NCBI GenBank assembly: GCA_024195265.1
Contig: JAJLRJ010000011.1
Location: 19,340,927 to 19,404,926 of the forward strand
Origin: Dendrophyllia cribrosa
Taxonomy: Eukaryota; Cnidaria; Anthozoa; Scleractinia; Dendrophylliidae
DNA length: 64,000 nt
Reading direction: 5' to 3'
Below are positions 44,358 through 57,039 of the stretch, piece after piece. Below the pieces are notes generated by a model that was not told the DNA's origin, made no database searches, and saw nothing but the letters and a program-made list of their open reading frames with translations. Position 1 is the stretch's first letter; every line of letters begins with the position of its first letter. A program made the position numbers and the translations under genes.

Positions 44358-46216
44358 GTGTTTTCTGTTTGGATTTGTTCATCAGTGACTTAAATTATAA
44401 TAACAAAGAGTTTGTCTATTTTTATTGGTAAAAAATGGTTTGTTTATTTGAACGTTAAGCACTCAGGATATATTGAAAATTTCTGGTTCAATCTCCGAGA
44501 GAGCTTAGATTGCTACTAGAATTAAAAAAGCTTTGAAAATGCGTTAAAAGAATAACGGCATCGCCTGCGAGCAAGCTCCCTTGGGGAAGAGGGGGAAGAA
44601 CGCAGCGAGCTTGCTCACACGCTAAGAAAAAACAACTTAAGGCATGTCTTGTCACTCTGCAGACCGATTATTCTTGTTAGTATACTAGTTACACCTTGGG
44701 TTTTCCATCCTTTAAGCATACAACAGTGATATTGAACCAGATTTTAAGTCACTTTAGTGTATCCTTGTTAAGAGGCGAGGGGGAAGTGTTAAGAACCGGG
44801 GGGGAGGGTTGGGGTGAAAGAGGAATTTTACAGTACTTGGAATGTTCGCTGGGGTTAATCTTCTTGATGCTCAGAAAGTTTAATATGACATGATTTCAAG
44901 AAGAGAGGGGTTGTAACTGTTATAATTGTAGTATTTTTGTTACTAGCTTTGGCTTTCAGCCAGAATTTGCGGTGTTAAAACATTTCTTCCTGGTAAAGCG
45001 CGGTTTTATTTTAACATTAGCGTCTGTGCGTACGAAAAACTAGTCGACAGTGGAAATCCACATTTATTTCCCTTTAAAATATCACTGCAAAGACAAGTGC
45101 ACAGATAGTCAAAAAGGAACTATTCGCAAAGCGAAAGTAAAAATTATGAAAAACAGTCAGCTGGTTTCGAGCCTGGAGATGATGAGCTTTAAGAACAAAA
45201 ATGTTTTTCCTCTTTCGAATCCGTAGCACATCGTAAAATATGTCATAAATTTCACTTACAAGACTTCATTCCAGTTGCATTTCCTGGTTATAAGATTCCC
45301 CCCCCCCCCCCCCCCCCCCAACCCTTAACATCGTTTTATAGCCCCAGAGATTAGAGATGGTGATCGTAAAACTTGGGAATCCTGGGGATTGTGGGTGTTA
45401 ATCATTTGCATTAAACTTTGGAGTGTACTGTAAGTGGTAAGACCAATTTGCTTCGGTAGCGGCAAACCCCCCCCCCCCCCCCCCAACCGCCCACCCCCTC
45501 CCCTCCCCCCCCCCCCCCCAAAAAAAAAAACTGTAGTTTATGAAAGGGAGTCCAAATTGTTCCGAAGGAACACAACAACTCTTCAACGGAGTTTGCATTG
45601 CAGTATTATGGTTAAACCTGTACTAACGTATGTATGGACCTAATTGAAAAAACGTCTGACTAAAAGCTGTAACCATGAACGTTACAATGGACTTCTGGAA
45701 ACAGGTCAAAGGAAAGCTTTTTAACCCTTCATTTGTTGGTATTGAAGAATTTGCCTTGCTTTGTAATAGGGATGATATCTGTTTACAAACATTCTTTTTG
45801 TTATTCAAATGTGCCAGTCACTGGAACAAAAGAACCCTTTGTTTCGGCAGCTAATAAGGCTCTGGTTGGCACATTAATAACAATTGGTGACGTCATTGAT
45901 ATCTTCAAGAAAATGTCTGCTTCCCAGAAAACCATTAAGTCGTGACGTTCATGGTGTATGCTTTTTACCCGACGTTTTTTCAAATGCATGACTTGTTATA
46001 TTTGCGGTCCCATTGTATTATATAATGCGTGTCGCACTGTTACATAGAAATTATCGGTGTTTAGAAGATATGTAGTTTAGCTATGTGATACATCAGGGTC
46101 GTATTCATCGAGTTGTGAATATGTATAATTTTACGATCTCGCCAATGAGACAACAATGTAGGTGTTTACACCATAAAGAACACTGTAAATAAATGAACAA
46201 TAAAGGCAGGGTTTTA
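44358..46216. other. No gene seen downstream of USP
   Basis: Contains homopolymer C tracts at 45299-45318 and 45467-45519 (the latter ending in an A-run). A short open stretch at 45810-45945 (VPVTGTKEPFVSAANKALVG) reads like protein but has no clear splice context. Confidence 0.4.
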
Positions 46217-46594
46217 TTAAGTAACAACCCGTGTAAGAAGTAGGCAATTCTCTATTGTTCCGATGCATTTCGCTTTCCCCACATAAGAATGTTTAGATTT
46301 TCGTACTGAGAATACGTCAACCTATGGACAACATGGTTTTAAAATAAAATTTACTGAAACTTTATTTTAAAGCGATGTTTCTTTTGTGTTACAAGATTTC
46401 ATCCAATCGTGAGACTCCAAAACAATGGCCAAGATTCCATGTTCCCCACATAGAATTTTTGTTGCATTAAAAATCACAATAGTTATAGTAGATTTTCATG
46501 TTTTAGCCAATGAGGTGGACGGTTTCAACAATAGCACAATTCACACCTTTCTGCATTCCGTGGTTGCCTACTTCTTACACGGATTGTTACTTAA
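46217..46594. mobile_element. 370-bp TTAA-flanked MITE
   Basis: Body 46221-46590 starts GTAACAACCCGTGTAAGAAG and ends CTTCTTACACGGATTGTTAC; the first 27 bases are inverted with one mismatch, flanked by TTAA on both sides. The terminal sequence resembles that of the 30071-30526 MITE (GTAA.RATCCG.RTAAGAAG), so both probably answer to related transposases. Confidence 0.85.
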
Positions 46595-46673
46595 TATTTC
46601 AACCCTCGTTCATCATCACAATACATTTTAACCTCAATATGTGTTTCAAGATGTAAGCCTTTGCCTCATTATG

Positions 46674-46906
46674 TAGACTGCAAAACAGTCGTATTTTTTG
46701 CGTTGGTCAAACGAATGCGCGCGGTCTTTGAACGAAAACGTCTGGAGCGAGTGTGAATATGGAGAGTGGGACTGGGGAGAGACGGCCTACGGGCGTGTGA
46801 GGCTCACGCGCTGAAGCGCGCGGGTATCCACGCTTCAGATGCTTTCGGCGCTTCGTGCCTTTGCGAGCGAGCCAGCGAAAAAAAAACCCGACTGTTTTGC
46901 AGTCTA
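46674..46906. mobile_element. 233-bp MITE with 9-bp TSD
   Basis: Ends TAGACTGCAAAACAGTCG and CGACTGTTTTGCAGTCTA (essentially exact), flanked by CTCATTATG at 46665-46673 and 46907-46915. The interior is CpG-rich (GCGCTGAAGCGCGCGGG). A Mutator-like target duplication; non-coding. Confidence 0.88.
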
Positions 46907-47531
46907 CTCATTATGATAATGTATATACCCATTTTTGGAGTTCGATGTTACTACAGCGGGTGTAAGCAAAGAAAGGAAAAATATTTTTGTCTCCGGCAAC
47001 AGACCACGTTCGAAATATAAATGTACTAAGATGACTCGAGAGATTTCTGGTGAAAACTGTATTTTATCTACATTCATTAACCGGCTTCATTAAAGCTCTC
47101 AGTCCGGTTCATCAATCAGGGTTTTTCCTGACGAGAGCTTTCAAGGTCAGCGAGATCTGTTGAATCGTTGAAGGTGACGAATATTTGTTAGCCATTTTAT
47201 TTTGGAGGGGGAAGTTGGGGAATTTCCCTGCCATGTAGACTATCACCCACCCACAAACGACTGTACTGCTGGCCTGTTCCAGGCGTTCAGATGGTGAGGA
47301 GTAATGGACAGGCGGCACACACAAGGAAAAACATCGCGAGTGCTGGCGAAGGCACGCAGGCCCTCTCCCCAGTCTCCTCTCGTTTTCCTGAGGGAGGACA
47401 TGAAGCGGAACAAAATCATAGCTTTGCACACACAAGAAATGTGCAGGAACACATCCCCTCGTTTACTTTTATAATCATACAACACCAATTAATTTGAGGA
47501 ACATTTTGCCCCACGACATCTTTTTTCTACT

Positions 47532-47715
47532 ATAGAGTGTTTTAACTTGCGTGACCGGCGGCCATATTGGAGAAACATTAGGAAATAAAGCTAAAGCCCC
47601 ATAGGATTCGTTTAGGCATAGTTACTAACTATGGTTTAGGACACCAATATGGCCGCTATTTCATTGTTTTGGGACACCAATATGGCCGCCGTGACGTCAC
47701 ATACAAACGCTCTAT
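47532..47715. mobile_element. ~184-bp MITE with GGCGGCCATATTGG arms
   Basis: ATAGAGTGTTT at the left and AAACGCTCTAT at the right, then CGGCGGCCATATTGG and CCAATATGGCCGCCG inside, form inverted repeats. CACCAATATGGCCGC occurs twice in the right half. No clear TSD. Confidence 0.6.
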
Positions 47716-48227
47716 TTCTTCTTTTAAACATTTTCTTAACTTTATGTACAGAGATCTAGAGACCAGCTTCACGAAGTTTTTGACCCCAAACCCTTATAAA
47801 AGCCTTTAAGGTGGGGTTCTTCCTGAATGCCATGTTTCCACCACTTAACATGGCTTTAATGGAAATATCTCGTTCCCGTTTCAAGCAATCCAAAAACCCT
47901 TCGCTCATTACATGAATCTATGTTGTGGTATGTTTTGTAGATTTTTGGATATTTCGTTCCACCCGAACGAGGGAGCTCTTAATAACCCGATGATGCTGTA
48001 AACATTATATAAGACGCGACAGCGTCTTTTCCTCCCATGTGGGACACATTTTCTTAGATGTTCTCGAGGCGCAGCCTCGTTTTGGTGCGAAGCTTGTTTT
48101 CGTCCTATAACGTCATAAAATTACTGTTTTCATTCACAACTCTGGCAGAAGTCTTGAACTCGTGGATTTCTTGACATCTTTTAGCTTAATGTCGATTACA
48201 TCAAGGATTTTCTTGAAAATGTTCGTC

Positions 48228-48765
48228 TTAAAGTGCACATGAAGTGAAATTTCACTACCATTTTTTTTCGATAATCTGAACTGAATAGGTGTTTTAAGAA
48301 TTATTTTGATGGGTAAATAAGTCACTTGAAGTGGCGGGAACATATTTTAACAAGCGACGCAAGTTGGGCATATTAGACAAGGACCTGGGTTCTAGTGACG
48401 TCATTAATGGGTTTACAACTGAGCGCGTCACTTATTTTACAGTAGAGTTTTGACAACTTGTGGAAGGATTCTTTCGATTAAATATGTTTGAAAGCGACGC
48501 GTATTTTAGCCCCGGGTTCGTCCCCTTCCCCGCCAGGTTTTGTTGTGATCGAACACACGAATGACGTAACAAATACATTGTACCTTTTTGGCCGCGCTCA
48601 AAATGTCGCAAATTTCAGGCCCCGGCGGAGTTTTCAAACCGCTAAAAATAGTGGATCCTCTTCGCGCAAAAGAGGAAAACGACTGAAAATGAAATAAAGG
48701 TGATATAAACAACATAAAACCCTAAAACAAAACGGTAGTGAAATTTCACTTCATGTGCACTTTAA
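48228..48765. mobile_element. 530-bp TTAA-flanked MITE
   Basis: Body 48232-48761 begins AGTGCACATGAAGTGAAATT and ends in its complement AATTTCACTTCATGTGCACT, inverted for about 29 bp (continuing TTCACTACC). TTAA borders both ends. No coding content recognised. Confidence 0.85.
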
Positions 48766-49738
48766 GCACCAATGTCAACATACAAATTCTCCTTACCAAT
48801 CTCCTTACATCCCTTATACTACTAACTGGGAGAAGTTGTTTAAAGATCACGGCAGTTCATAATTGGTGATCATTTCCTTAATTCTCATAATCTAAATACC
48901 TAATTATGCATTGATATTGCAATGAGAAATTATTGAGAAACACTATTGATACATAAAGGGTTAATTTGAATAAAGTTTTACCTGCCTGCTTGTGTTTACT
49001 CTTTTTAAACGAATCGCAGAAAGGAAATAGTTTTTAATATATTCACCTTTCCTTTATGGTTTCTATAACATTTAAAAAACAAAACAGACATCTTTTTTCA
49101 CTAATAAAGAAAGAAAGACGCATCATATACCAAAAGCGCTGAAATTATTTGCCAGTTTGCCGACTTCTAATTTATCTGTTTAGGTAATCAATGTCAATTC
49201 ATTCCCTTTGAATTTGTTTCATTTACCCGCTACTAGTTGGAACTATTTGTAGTTTAGAACTCGCCGACTATTAGTATTTAAACGGTTAAGTAAATTTTCA
49301 TAAATAATAAATATGTAATTTGCGTTGAAGGGAACACCAAACAGAATTGTGACACTCGCCATAAATGTCAACTAGTGATCCAAAATACGTTAATAACTAG
49401 TACGTGATACTTCTATTCAACACAATATTTAGGCGCCGGCTTAGTCCCTATAACGGGGTTTTCTAACAGTTTTGCATTTTATCGTGCATAATGGGGTAAA
49501 TTTGGCTGATATGCAAACTGACATATGGTTATTTAGGATATCAATGAAGAAAAGATATTCCGGACTAGAAACTATCTAACCAGTGCAGGTCGGATTAAAT
49601 GAATATCTTGAAGTTGTATAATTTAACACATCAAGCGAGAAAAGATCTTTTGGGTTAAAAAGGATTTAACACATGTAGTCTTTGTTTTGATCATTGTCGC
49701 CCGAGAAACAATGTCAAACAGGAACAGTTTCAAAGGTA
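48766..49738. other. No feature seen
   Basis: AT-rich intergenic sequence without open frames, inverted repeats or family motifs that I can identify. Confidence 0.4.
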
Positions 49739-49747
49739 GTCCAAATA

Positions 49748-52700
49748 AACAGGGGGCTTTCTTGTGACGCATGCGCACAAAAGTACGCGGCTTGCTTGCT
49801 TTGGCTCCGAAGTGATATCTTGTTGTCAAGTGCCGTGGCTAAATTCGGGGCTAATTCCTTCATTTTCGTTTGCGGGAAAAACTTTAAATCAACACATAGT
49901 AAAAGTACAAATCATGTTAGTACGTTGGGGATGAAAATACTGGCCCTTTGAGCTTGAGATTGTAATGCTGTTCAACAATTCGAAGAGACAACTCTATGCA
50001 AGGACTTATGGATTAATGGCGGATTTGTGGTCTTCAATGGACATTGCCACGTGAACTTTCTACCCAGAATTGATATATGAACTGTCAACGTATCCGTAAA
50101 GGTAAGTTTGTTTTATTTAAGTCCCTCTTTAAGAAATCGCGCCAAGGAGTACATGCGAAATCTTTCGGTGAACTTCCTTGCTCTAATGCAAAATGCCAAT
50201 TTCTCGCCGTCTTGGCAGACCATGATTTCGAAGTCCAGTCGTTGTGCCACAGAGTTTTAAATAAAAATGGCAACAACTATCATTTTGAAATCCGTTTATC
50301 TAGCAGAGATCAATCACAAAATGGGGGAAGTTTTGTGTTTTCAGCTTTATAGTGAAACACGTTGGTTCTCGTCTTGTTGTTTGTGTAGTTCAACTTCCCT
50401 CGTGGCGAATGCCATAACTTCAAATAAATCATACACGGTTTCTAGAACTCTTGTTATCTTGTAATCACTTTTTTCTTTGCAATCGGTAGCAAAATGAAGT
50501 CTCAACTCGAATTAACAAATCTACAAAAAATTATTGTTTATTGAATATTAATTAGTTGTTTATTATTCGAAAACCGCTCGTTGTGCCAGAGCAATATAAG
50601 CTTATATTGGAAACTAAACTACATTCAATTTGCTTTTAATACATGGTGCTACATTGGCTTGGAAAATGGGGGAAGTTGGAGATTTTTTAGATGTTTTGAG
50701 TATAAACTAACTCATTAAACTGTTCCTTAACATAACTTTTGCTATACTTGAAGTCTCTGCTTGGGAATTGCCCCTGAAATAGCTTCATTCGGGATTGTTG
50801 TCAGTTTGTATGACAAATGAACTAAATTTGAGATTGCCTCAAAAGCAAAACTCATAATATCATGATAATATAGTTTTTTTGGATGTGCATTATATTATTT
50901 TTACTGTAATTGTAACATAAACAATAACCACCACTTTCTTAGCTGAAAATAGTTTCAGACCCTCTTGTCACTTTGGCAAGCTTATACACCTATTTCAGAA
51001 AAGGTTGTCGCAGCTATAGTCAAGTATACATGCCATGCACCTTTAGCGTGCTGAAAATAAAAAAACACTTTAGAAATAAAATTTTGAGTAGACATTGCAT
51101 TACATATTAATTTTTATTATTGTTTTGGGCTCTGACCATTTTTCATGTTGTAGAATGCCAGACATTTGCCAAAGAACCAGTTATTTCATACCTCCCATGC
51201 TCCTTTGTGGTCTAGGGGCATAGACTTAAGTACAACAACCTTTTTTAAATAGTTGTATAGCTATTTAAGAAGTCCTACACACTATGTAACTCAGTAACAT
51301 AAGCAAAATTACTCCTTAGCTCCCATTACAAATAAGTTAGCACCATCAATATCATGTCCCCAGTCACGCACACACATAAGTGATAGATACGACACAAATT
51401 TGTCAAGGTGCTCATATTTGGCAAGTGCTACTATCCCTCCATGTTGTCCATGAGGATGACTTTCAAATAGTGCGATTGACTGTTCAGCTTTACTACAGCA
51501 GAGAAGCATTGACTTGTCTGGTGGAGCAATAAGGATTGTACAACAATCCTCAGCAATGGAGCAAATTTCATTCAGCTTGTCTGTGAGAGATGCTTTACAA
51601 AAGATCCTTATGTCCTCAACTATTTTAAGGTTATAATTGTCAGTTCTTGTTTGAAGTGCTTCCTGGACATTTAAGTTTGGTTGACTCAGTGGCATGTTCA
51701 ATGTATTGTAAAGCAAATTTCCCTCTTTCATTGAGTTAGCAAATGAAGCAATAGACCTTAGGAGATTTACTGGTGTTGGGAATGGAAGAGTTCCATCTAA
51801 AAACTTCATACCACCAAGGGCTGCAATTATTGTGCAGGCATTGCTGCCTAGCTGTATACCAAATATTGAACATTGTGAAAGTTGTTGAGGCAATAAAAAT
51901 TCATTGACATATCCAAACTGATTAGTTGTCTGGAGATAGAATTGCTGTTGTGGTGCAGGTACACTAGTTGGTGGTGGGGGTACACTTGTTGGTGGTGGGG
52001 GTACACTTGTTGGTGGTGGGGGTACACTTGATGCTGGCAGAGGTACACTTGATGCTGGTGGGGGTACACTTGGTGGTGACATAGTATTGTTGTTGCTTGT
52101 ACAAATTCCCCCTGAACATCTGGGACATCTAATAGGTGCATTCTTCGGGTATGAATGACCCTTTCTTGTGTGATGACATTTTTTACACATGGGCTGCTTT
52201 CTTGTGCTACATGTACATGTGGTAGACTGTTGTGTTACTAGTGCTGGAGGGGCTAGTGGTTGGTGCTGAGGTAAGGGTGGTGGAGGGGGTAGTGGCAGTG
52301 CCGATAGTTTCACATTGATGGACTGCAACTGACTCTCCACATCTAAGCTACTTCTGTTTGCTGTTAAGGCATCTAAGACTTGATCATCATTGCTTGTATC
52401 AGTATTAGTAGATGAAATGGGAGTCTCTTTTTCTTTAGGATTCAAGATGGCATCTTGAGCTGTTTGTGACAGAGACCTTGCTCTTTCTTCTAAGAATCTG
52501 TGACAAAGGGGACAAAATTGGTGATCATCTAGACAAACCTCATGAAATGAATGCGAGCAGCCCTCAAAAATGTGCCATGGCTAATCCCCACATATGTTAC
52601 ATCCTTGTAGATCACATCTCCTGTCTTCTTTAGGCATAGTATTTCCACAGTATCCCAATGGAAGAACTTTTGATTTAACAGCTTCATTACCAAAAACTCT

Positions 52701-55700
52701 TGGCAACAGTAGTTTTTTTCTTTTTACCTTCATTCCATATCTTTGCCATTCCTGGATTCTTTGAAATCTGTGTAAAAATATCAGCCAGAATAGTAGCACA
52801 TTTAGCTTTCAGACTTGTCAGGTGGTGTAGTTTGAAGTGTTGTTTATTTGCAGGTGCAAAATGTTCTTTGAAGTTCTTCTGAGAGTGTTTTGATTGAAAG
52901 GTTGCCTTGGCTTTCTTGATTATTTGCTCAGCTGTATCATGAGGGTTGGTTTTAGCTCTTATTATGCTATGCGCATTTTCAACGGGATACTCGTCAAATA
53001 TAACCAGACACGACCTCAGAAGGTTGTATAACTTAGGATGGTGCTTTCCCCAATAGGTGCACATAGCCAGCCAGACCAGCGGAGCTTTATCATAGTGGTG
53101 CCGTTCAAGGCAAACAAACATAGTCCAGATCCGTATTATAGCGTTAAAGTATTCTGGAAAGTTATTCATTTTAAAAGTCACAGAGTAGATAGTGAGGACA
53201 AGGGGCAAATAATTGTCTAGTAAATTTAACAGTGTCCTTACAGTAAGAAAACTTGTCTTTGATGCTGTCTCTGATAAAAAGCTATCCTCCATAAACAACC
53301 TCTTGCAGAAGACTTATCCGCCATGGCTTTGGGCTTTTGGCCAGCTTACTTTTTGGAAACAGTTGCTTGTAGATGTTTTCAAAAAATAATCGGTAATCAT
53401 TAAAAACAGTTTCTCTGCCATTTAATGACACATGTAAGGGGCCAATACAGGGAATTATTGAAAGTATTTTTGGCTGATTTACTATACTTTGTGTTTCAGG
53501 GATGGAGGTTGAGGCTGTGGCATAGCAATGATCATGAGGAGGCTGTGGAAGTATGGAAGAACCATTTGCATGAGCTGGATTACTGAACTTGGACAAAGTC
53601 TCATACACAATTTGATGGCTATAAAATTGTGCCGGCCAATCACCAGGCTGGGGAGTAAGGAATTCTTGAAAATAGTCTGAGAGCTTGGTACCGAGTAGTA
53701 TGTCAAATGCAGCAGAAAAGTCGTCCCTGCTTTTCAGTGTTAACTGGACAAAGTCAACCAAATGGACATCATCCATTTTTCTCATGGAACTGAGTCATCA
53801 TTGCTATATACATGTGCTGTTACGCGGTGTCTCTCCATTTCTGGATTTGAAAATGTGGCAGTGATCCAAGCAGGCATGACAGAGGACTAGGTGTAGGTCA
53901 ATTTGTACATAGAATTCAAACCAGAGACAGTTTGTACAGATGATTCTATATCAATACCTTTGGGGTCATGATAGCTGCTTACTGGAGAGGAAGGTACTGC
54001 ATTGATGTTTTTGAAAGCTTTGATAAGATTGTACACATAGATTTAGCATTGCTCAGTTGTGCTGTAAGTGGTCGTCTGATGGAGTGAATTGTAGTGTAGT
54101 CATCGATGACTAGCACCAACTGCCACCTCTGTGCAATGGCCTCTGTCACTATTTCATTGATTTTTGTAGATGCTGTTTTTGCCATCTCATTCATCATTAA
54201 TTTTGATTTACTTTTGCTACAGGAGGCTCCCATGAGATGCTCTGTTTGCAATCCCTCATTATTTATGTTTGACTGTTTGAGAAATATGTTATGGTCCGTT
54301 TGCATCCAGTTGCATACTTGGCTCAAACCATAGCATAGCTTGTAAATTATAGCAACTGTTCTTTTTTTGTTGGATTCCACTCGTTGTTCAGAATGCCTTT
54401 CACTTGTCATCGCCGAAAGAATAGTACTAAAGATTGTTTTGGCTCCTGCCTTAGTGCACAACATTTGAAATTCCTCTGGATCATATATTGGTGATTTTCC
54501 TGAACTAGTGAATTCTTGGAAGAGAGTATTTTTTATACATTGTAACTCCTTTGAAATGTCACACCCTGAAAGAAAACAACAGAATTAATTGAATTACCAA
54601 AATATATTCTGTCTATTTGTCTTCCCACTCTTTCTATAGGTCTTTCTTTGCCTGCCTGCCTCTTTCTGTAGATCTATCTCACTGCCCCACTTTGTCTGTC
54701 TGTCTTCCTGTCTGCCTCCTTTCTTACACCTTTATTATACGTTTGTTGTTGTATGTGGGTCGTTTTATGAAACATTGAAAATAAAATTGAGCCTTGAACC
54801 ATATGTCTGTTTGGCTGATCAATGAAAAGTACTAAAAACGTTTTTGTGGCTCTTTCTTGGTGTTGCAAGGCACCTAGAGCACGAAGACAATCAAACAATA
54901 GACAATAACAAAGAAAATGCAGTAAAACAATACTATTGAAAACAAAGAACTCTAGGTTGAAATGTATTAATGCACCTTGCAACACCAAGAAAGAGCCGTT
55001 TTTGTTGGTTTTCCTTTTGCCTTAGATAAATTATTTTATATCCTACGTTTGGAAAGCTGAAGCATTTCCTCCTGTACTTCCTCATAAAGCCCAGGCGGGA
55101 AAAGCACTCGACCACAAGGTCCCCTTAAAATTTCGCCGAAGCACGTCTCTTCTACCGTCCACGAGTCAAGTGATATCGCGGTGTTTTCTGCTGTCGTTTG
55201 GGTAGCTGCCGATTTTCTAGCGAGCTGGGTCGTCGGAGTTCCTACTGGTGCTTTGTCCTTTGCGCGCCTTCCCATTTTAGGGTGCCTGTATTTTCCCACT
55301 CGCTAAAATGAAAATTTTGAATATCTATATTTTTTGCTTTAATGGTAGCACTTTGTGTTTAAATCCAACCAATCGTCATAATACCTACCTGTGAAAACGA
55401 AGATTTTCTTTTGAGGGCCATTCTACAGGCACCGCAAATCCGCGCACCGTCGAGGTCAAGTAGGTTACAACTTTCAGGTGGCAATTCCGCAACATAAGAA
55501 GCGACTGGCCTGCAACTTTTACTGTTAGTGATTTTTTCGCACACTGAACACTTAACCGAATCTCTTTTACATTCAGAAACGAATATTAAAAGAACAGAGA
55601 GAATAACTAACAAGTTTAAAGGACCCGCCATTGCTGTGAAATGTTCTGGTAGTCTATGGGGGCCCTGTGGTGAGCCCGCGTGACAGCGGTGTTTGCGCAT

Positions 55701-55724
55701 GCTAATGCAAAAAAGCCCCCTGTT
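49748..55724 (-). mobile_element. 5,977-bp DNA transposon with TIRs and 9-bp TSD carrying a RING/protease-like gene
   Basis: Left end AACAGGGGGCTTTCTTG and right end GCAAAAAAGCCCCCTGTT are inverted copies; the similarity continues to GCATGCGCA on each side. GTCCAAATA flanks exactly at 49739-49747 and 55725-55733. One large, decayed minus-strand gene (51309-55631) fills most of it; 49748-51300 has small ORFs without motifs. A 9-bp duplication suits Mutator-like elements, but the encoded protein is not a typical Mutator transposase. Confidence 0.85.
51309..55631 (-). pseudogene. Decayed transposon gene: Cys-cluster N-terminus, candidate DDE-like core, RING-H2 finger, cysteine-protease-like tail
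   Basis: Exons 55389-55631 and 55047-55302 join in phase, then a long exon from 54565. Exon 1 starts MAGPLNLLVILSVLLIF, a signal-peptide-like stretch, followed by CSVC and CGACR pairs. The long exon contains LVIDDYTTIHS, then VENAHSIIRAKTNP (candidate catalytic acids), a RING-H2 finger (CNIC, GCSHSFHEVC, CPLC), a proline-rich repeat (SVPPPPT units) and a C-terminal domain with LGSNACTII and ESHPHGQHGG, resembling the Cys and His boxes of a papain-like protease. Damage: frameshift near 54,000, in-frame stop near 53,890, frameshifts near 53,790, 53,290 and 52,730, and a TAG at 52581-52583 inside the RING. Family not recognised with certainty. Confidence 0.65.
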
Positions 55725-55733
55725 GTCCAAATA

Positions 55734-56545
55734 TTAATATAAATTTGGCAAAATAATTGTGCATAATAAAGACCAAAACACAACTCATTAGTCAGTAATT
55801 AATATCAGGATGGCGCAAAATACTACATATAGTAAAAATCTGGTATGAATTGTTACCAACACATAGCAAATGAGAAAATTTGGTTTTATTTTGGCCTACA
55901 GAACGTTCGAAGTACTGATGGAAGTAAACTCTTTCTAAGTCAGTTTCATCATTTTACCTTTGCGTAATAAACGAGTGGGTGTTTCGTATATGTAATCGCA
56001 TGCGGGACCGAGTAAAATTAAGAATTCATATCGCGTGTTTTCAGAAGCTGTAGAAATTGTCCTAGTCGCGAAGTATTTCAGATAAGCCGTGAAAATAAAC
56101 AAAATTGAGATTTTTGGTGTAACAAAGACTTTGAAGTTTTGGCCGCCATGCTTGTGTCCCTTAAGTGGGACACAAAGATGACCGCTCCATATATTTGGGA
56201 CACAAAGATGGCCGCTCCATATATTTTTTCTAAAAATGACCAATACTCGTTCGCCTATAACTCTTGAACGAAATGCTCTTGCGCTTAAAAAATTGGCCCA
56301 GGTGTGTAGTTTTATACTCTCTACAATTCCATAAACATTTTGAAATTAAAATCTGTTTTTTAATGCTCTTGAATTTTGATATGACGTAAGTGCAAACCTA
56401 TTATTCTTTAGTAGAATTGATTGCCATTGCGACACAAAATTAAAGAGAAGAATATTTACATTTTGCCGCTTAACCCTGGCTAACGCCCATCCTTTTAATA
56501 GAAGACCAACTTCACTAAAAGATGCTTTCTTATTGAAATAAAGCT
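55734..56545. other. Intergenic; short tandem repeat
   Basis: About 56166-56230 has two tandem 33-bp units containing GGGACACAAAGATG and CCGCTCCATATAT. Nothing else recognised. Confidence 0.5.
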
Positions 56546-57039
56546 TTAGAGACAGACAAAAGTTTTCAGAAATTTGTCTTCAAGAATTAGAGTGCTGTCC
56601 CTGACAGTTTGCACATGGCCTGTCAACTCATGCAGTGAAATGCATTTTAGTGAAAACCAGTAATCTTCTAAAATAAGCTGCTTGTGGTTTCATCACTGAA
56701 GTGAGCGCGAACAAAAACCAAGCACGCATTAAAAAAATACTTCACGAATTTACCGTGAACTTTGATACTTGAAATAGTTTTGCTCAATATGTCCATATCG
56801 CTCTGAAAAACAAAACCGCTCATACGGCCAACTTTCTAAAAGAAATACCTAAACTATATTTATGCACAATCGAGAATACCTTGTAAAGTAAAGTGATAAT
56901 GGCTTTATAAACTCAACTCTACCGAAAACAAAAAATAAGCGGAATTTATACCTAATGTCCTTTAATGTAGAGCACATTTTATTCCATTGGTCAGCAAAGT
57001 TAACTAAACTGTTTTTATCGCATCCCATCAAACGCTGCA
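56546..57039 (-). CDS. 3' end of an unrecognised minus-strand gene (three exons)
   Basis: 56952-57039, 56754-56800 and 56546-56667 are each bordered by AG and GT and join in phase to the TAA at 56546-56548. The products read VQRLMGCDKNSLVNFADQW.., SDMDILSKTISSIKVH and a helix-rich end (LHELTGHVQTVRDS, LEDKFLKTF). The first exon needs one base from an upstream exon, not located; it could lie between 57.04 and 57.5 kb or inside the neighbouring discoidin gene. The three-way phase agreement is the evidence; hydrophilic, probably helical, no family recognised. Confidence 0.5.

Noticed and set aside
45733..45945. Possible plus-strand exon (VPVTGTKEPFVSAANKALVG)
   Set aside because: Reads plausibly but has no matching upstream exon or recognisable family.
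51848..52141. His/Gln-rich 97-residue minus ORF
   Set aside because: Alternative frame of the proline-rich repeat in the transposon gene.
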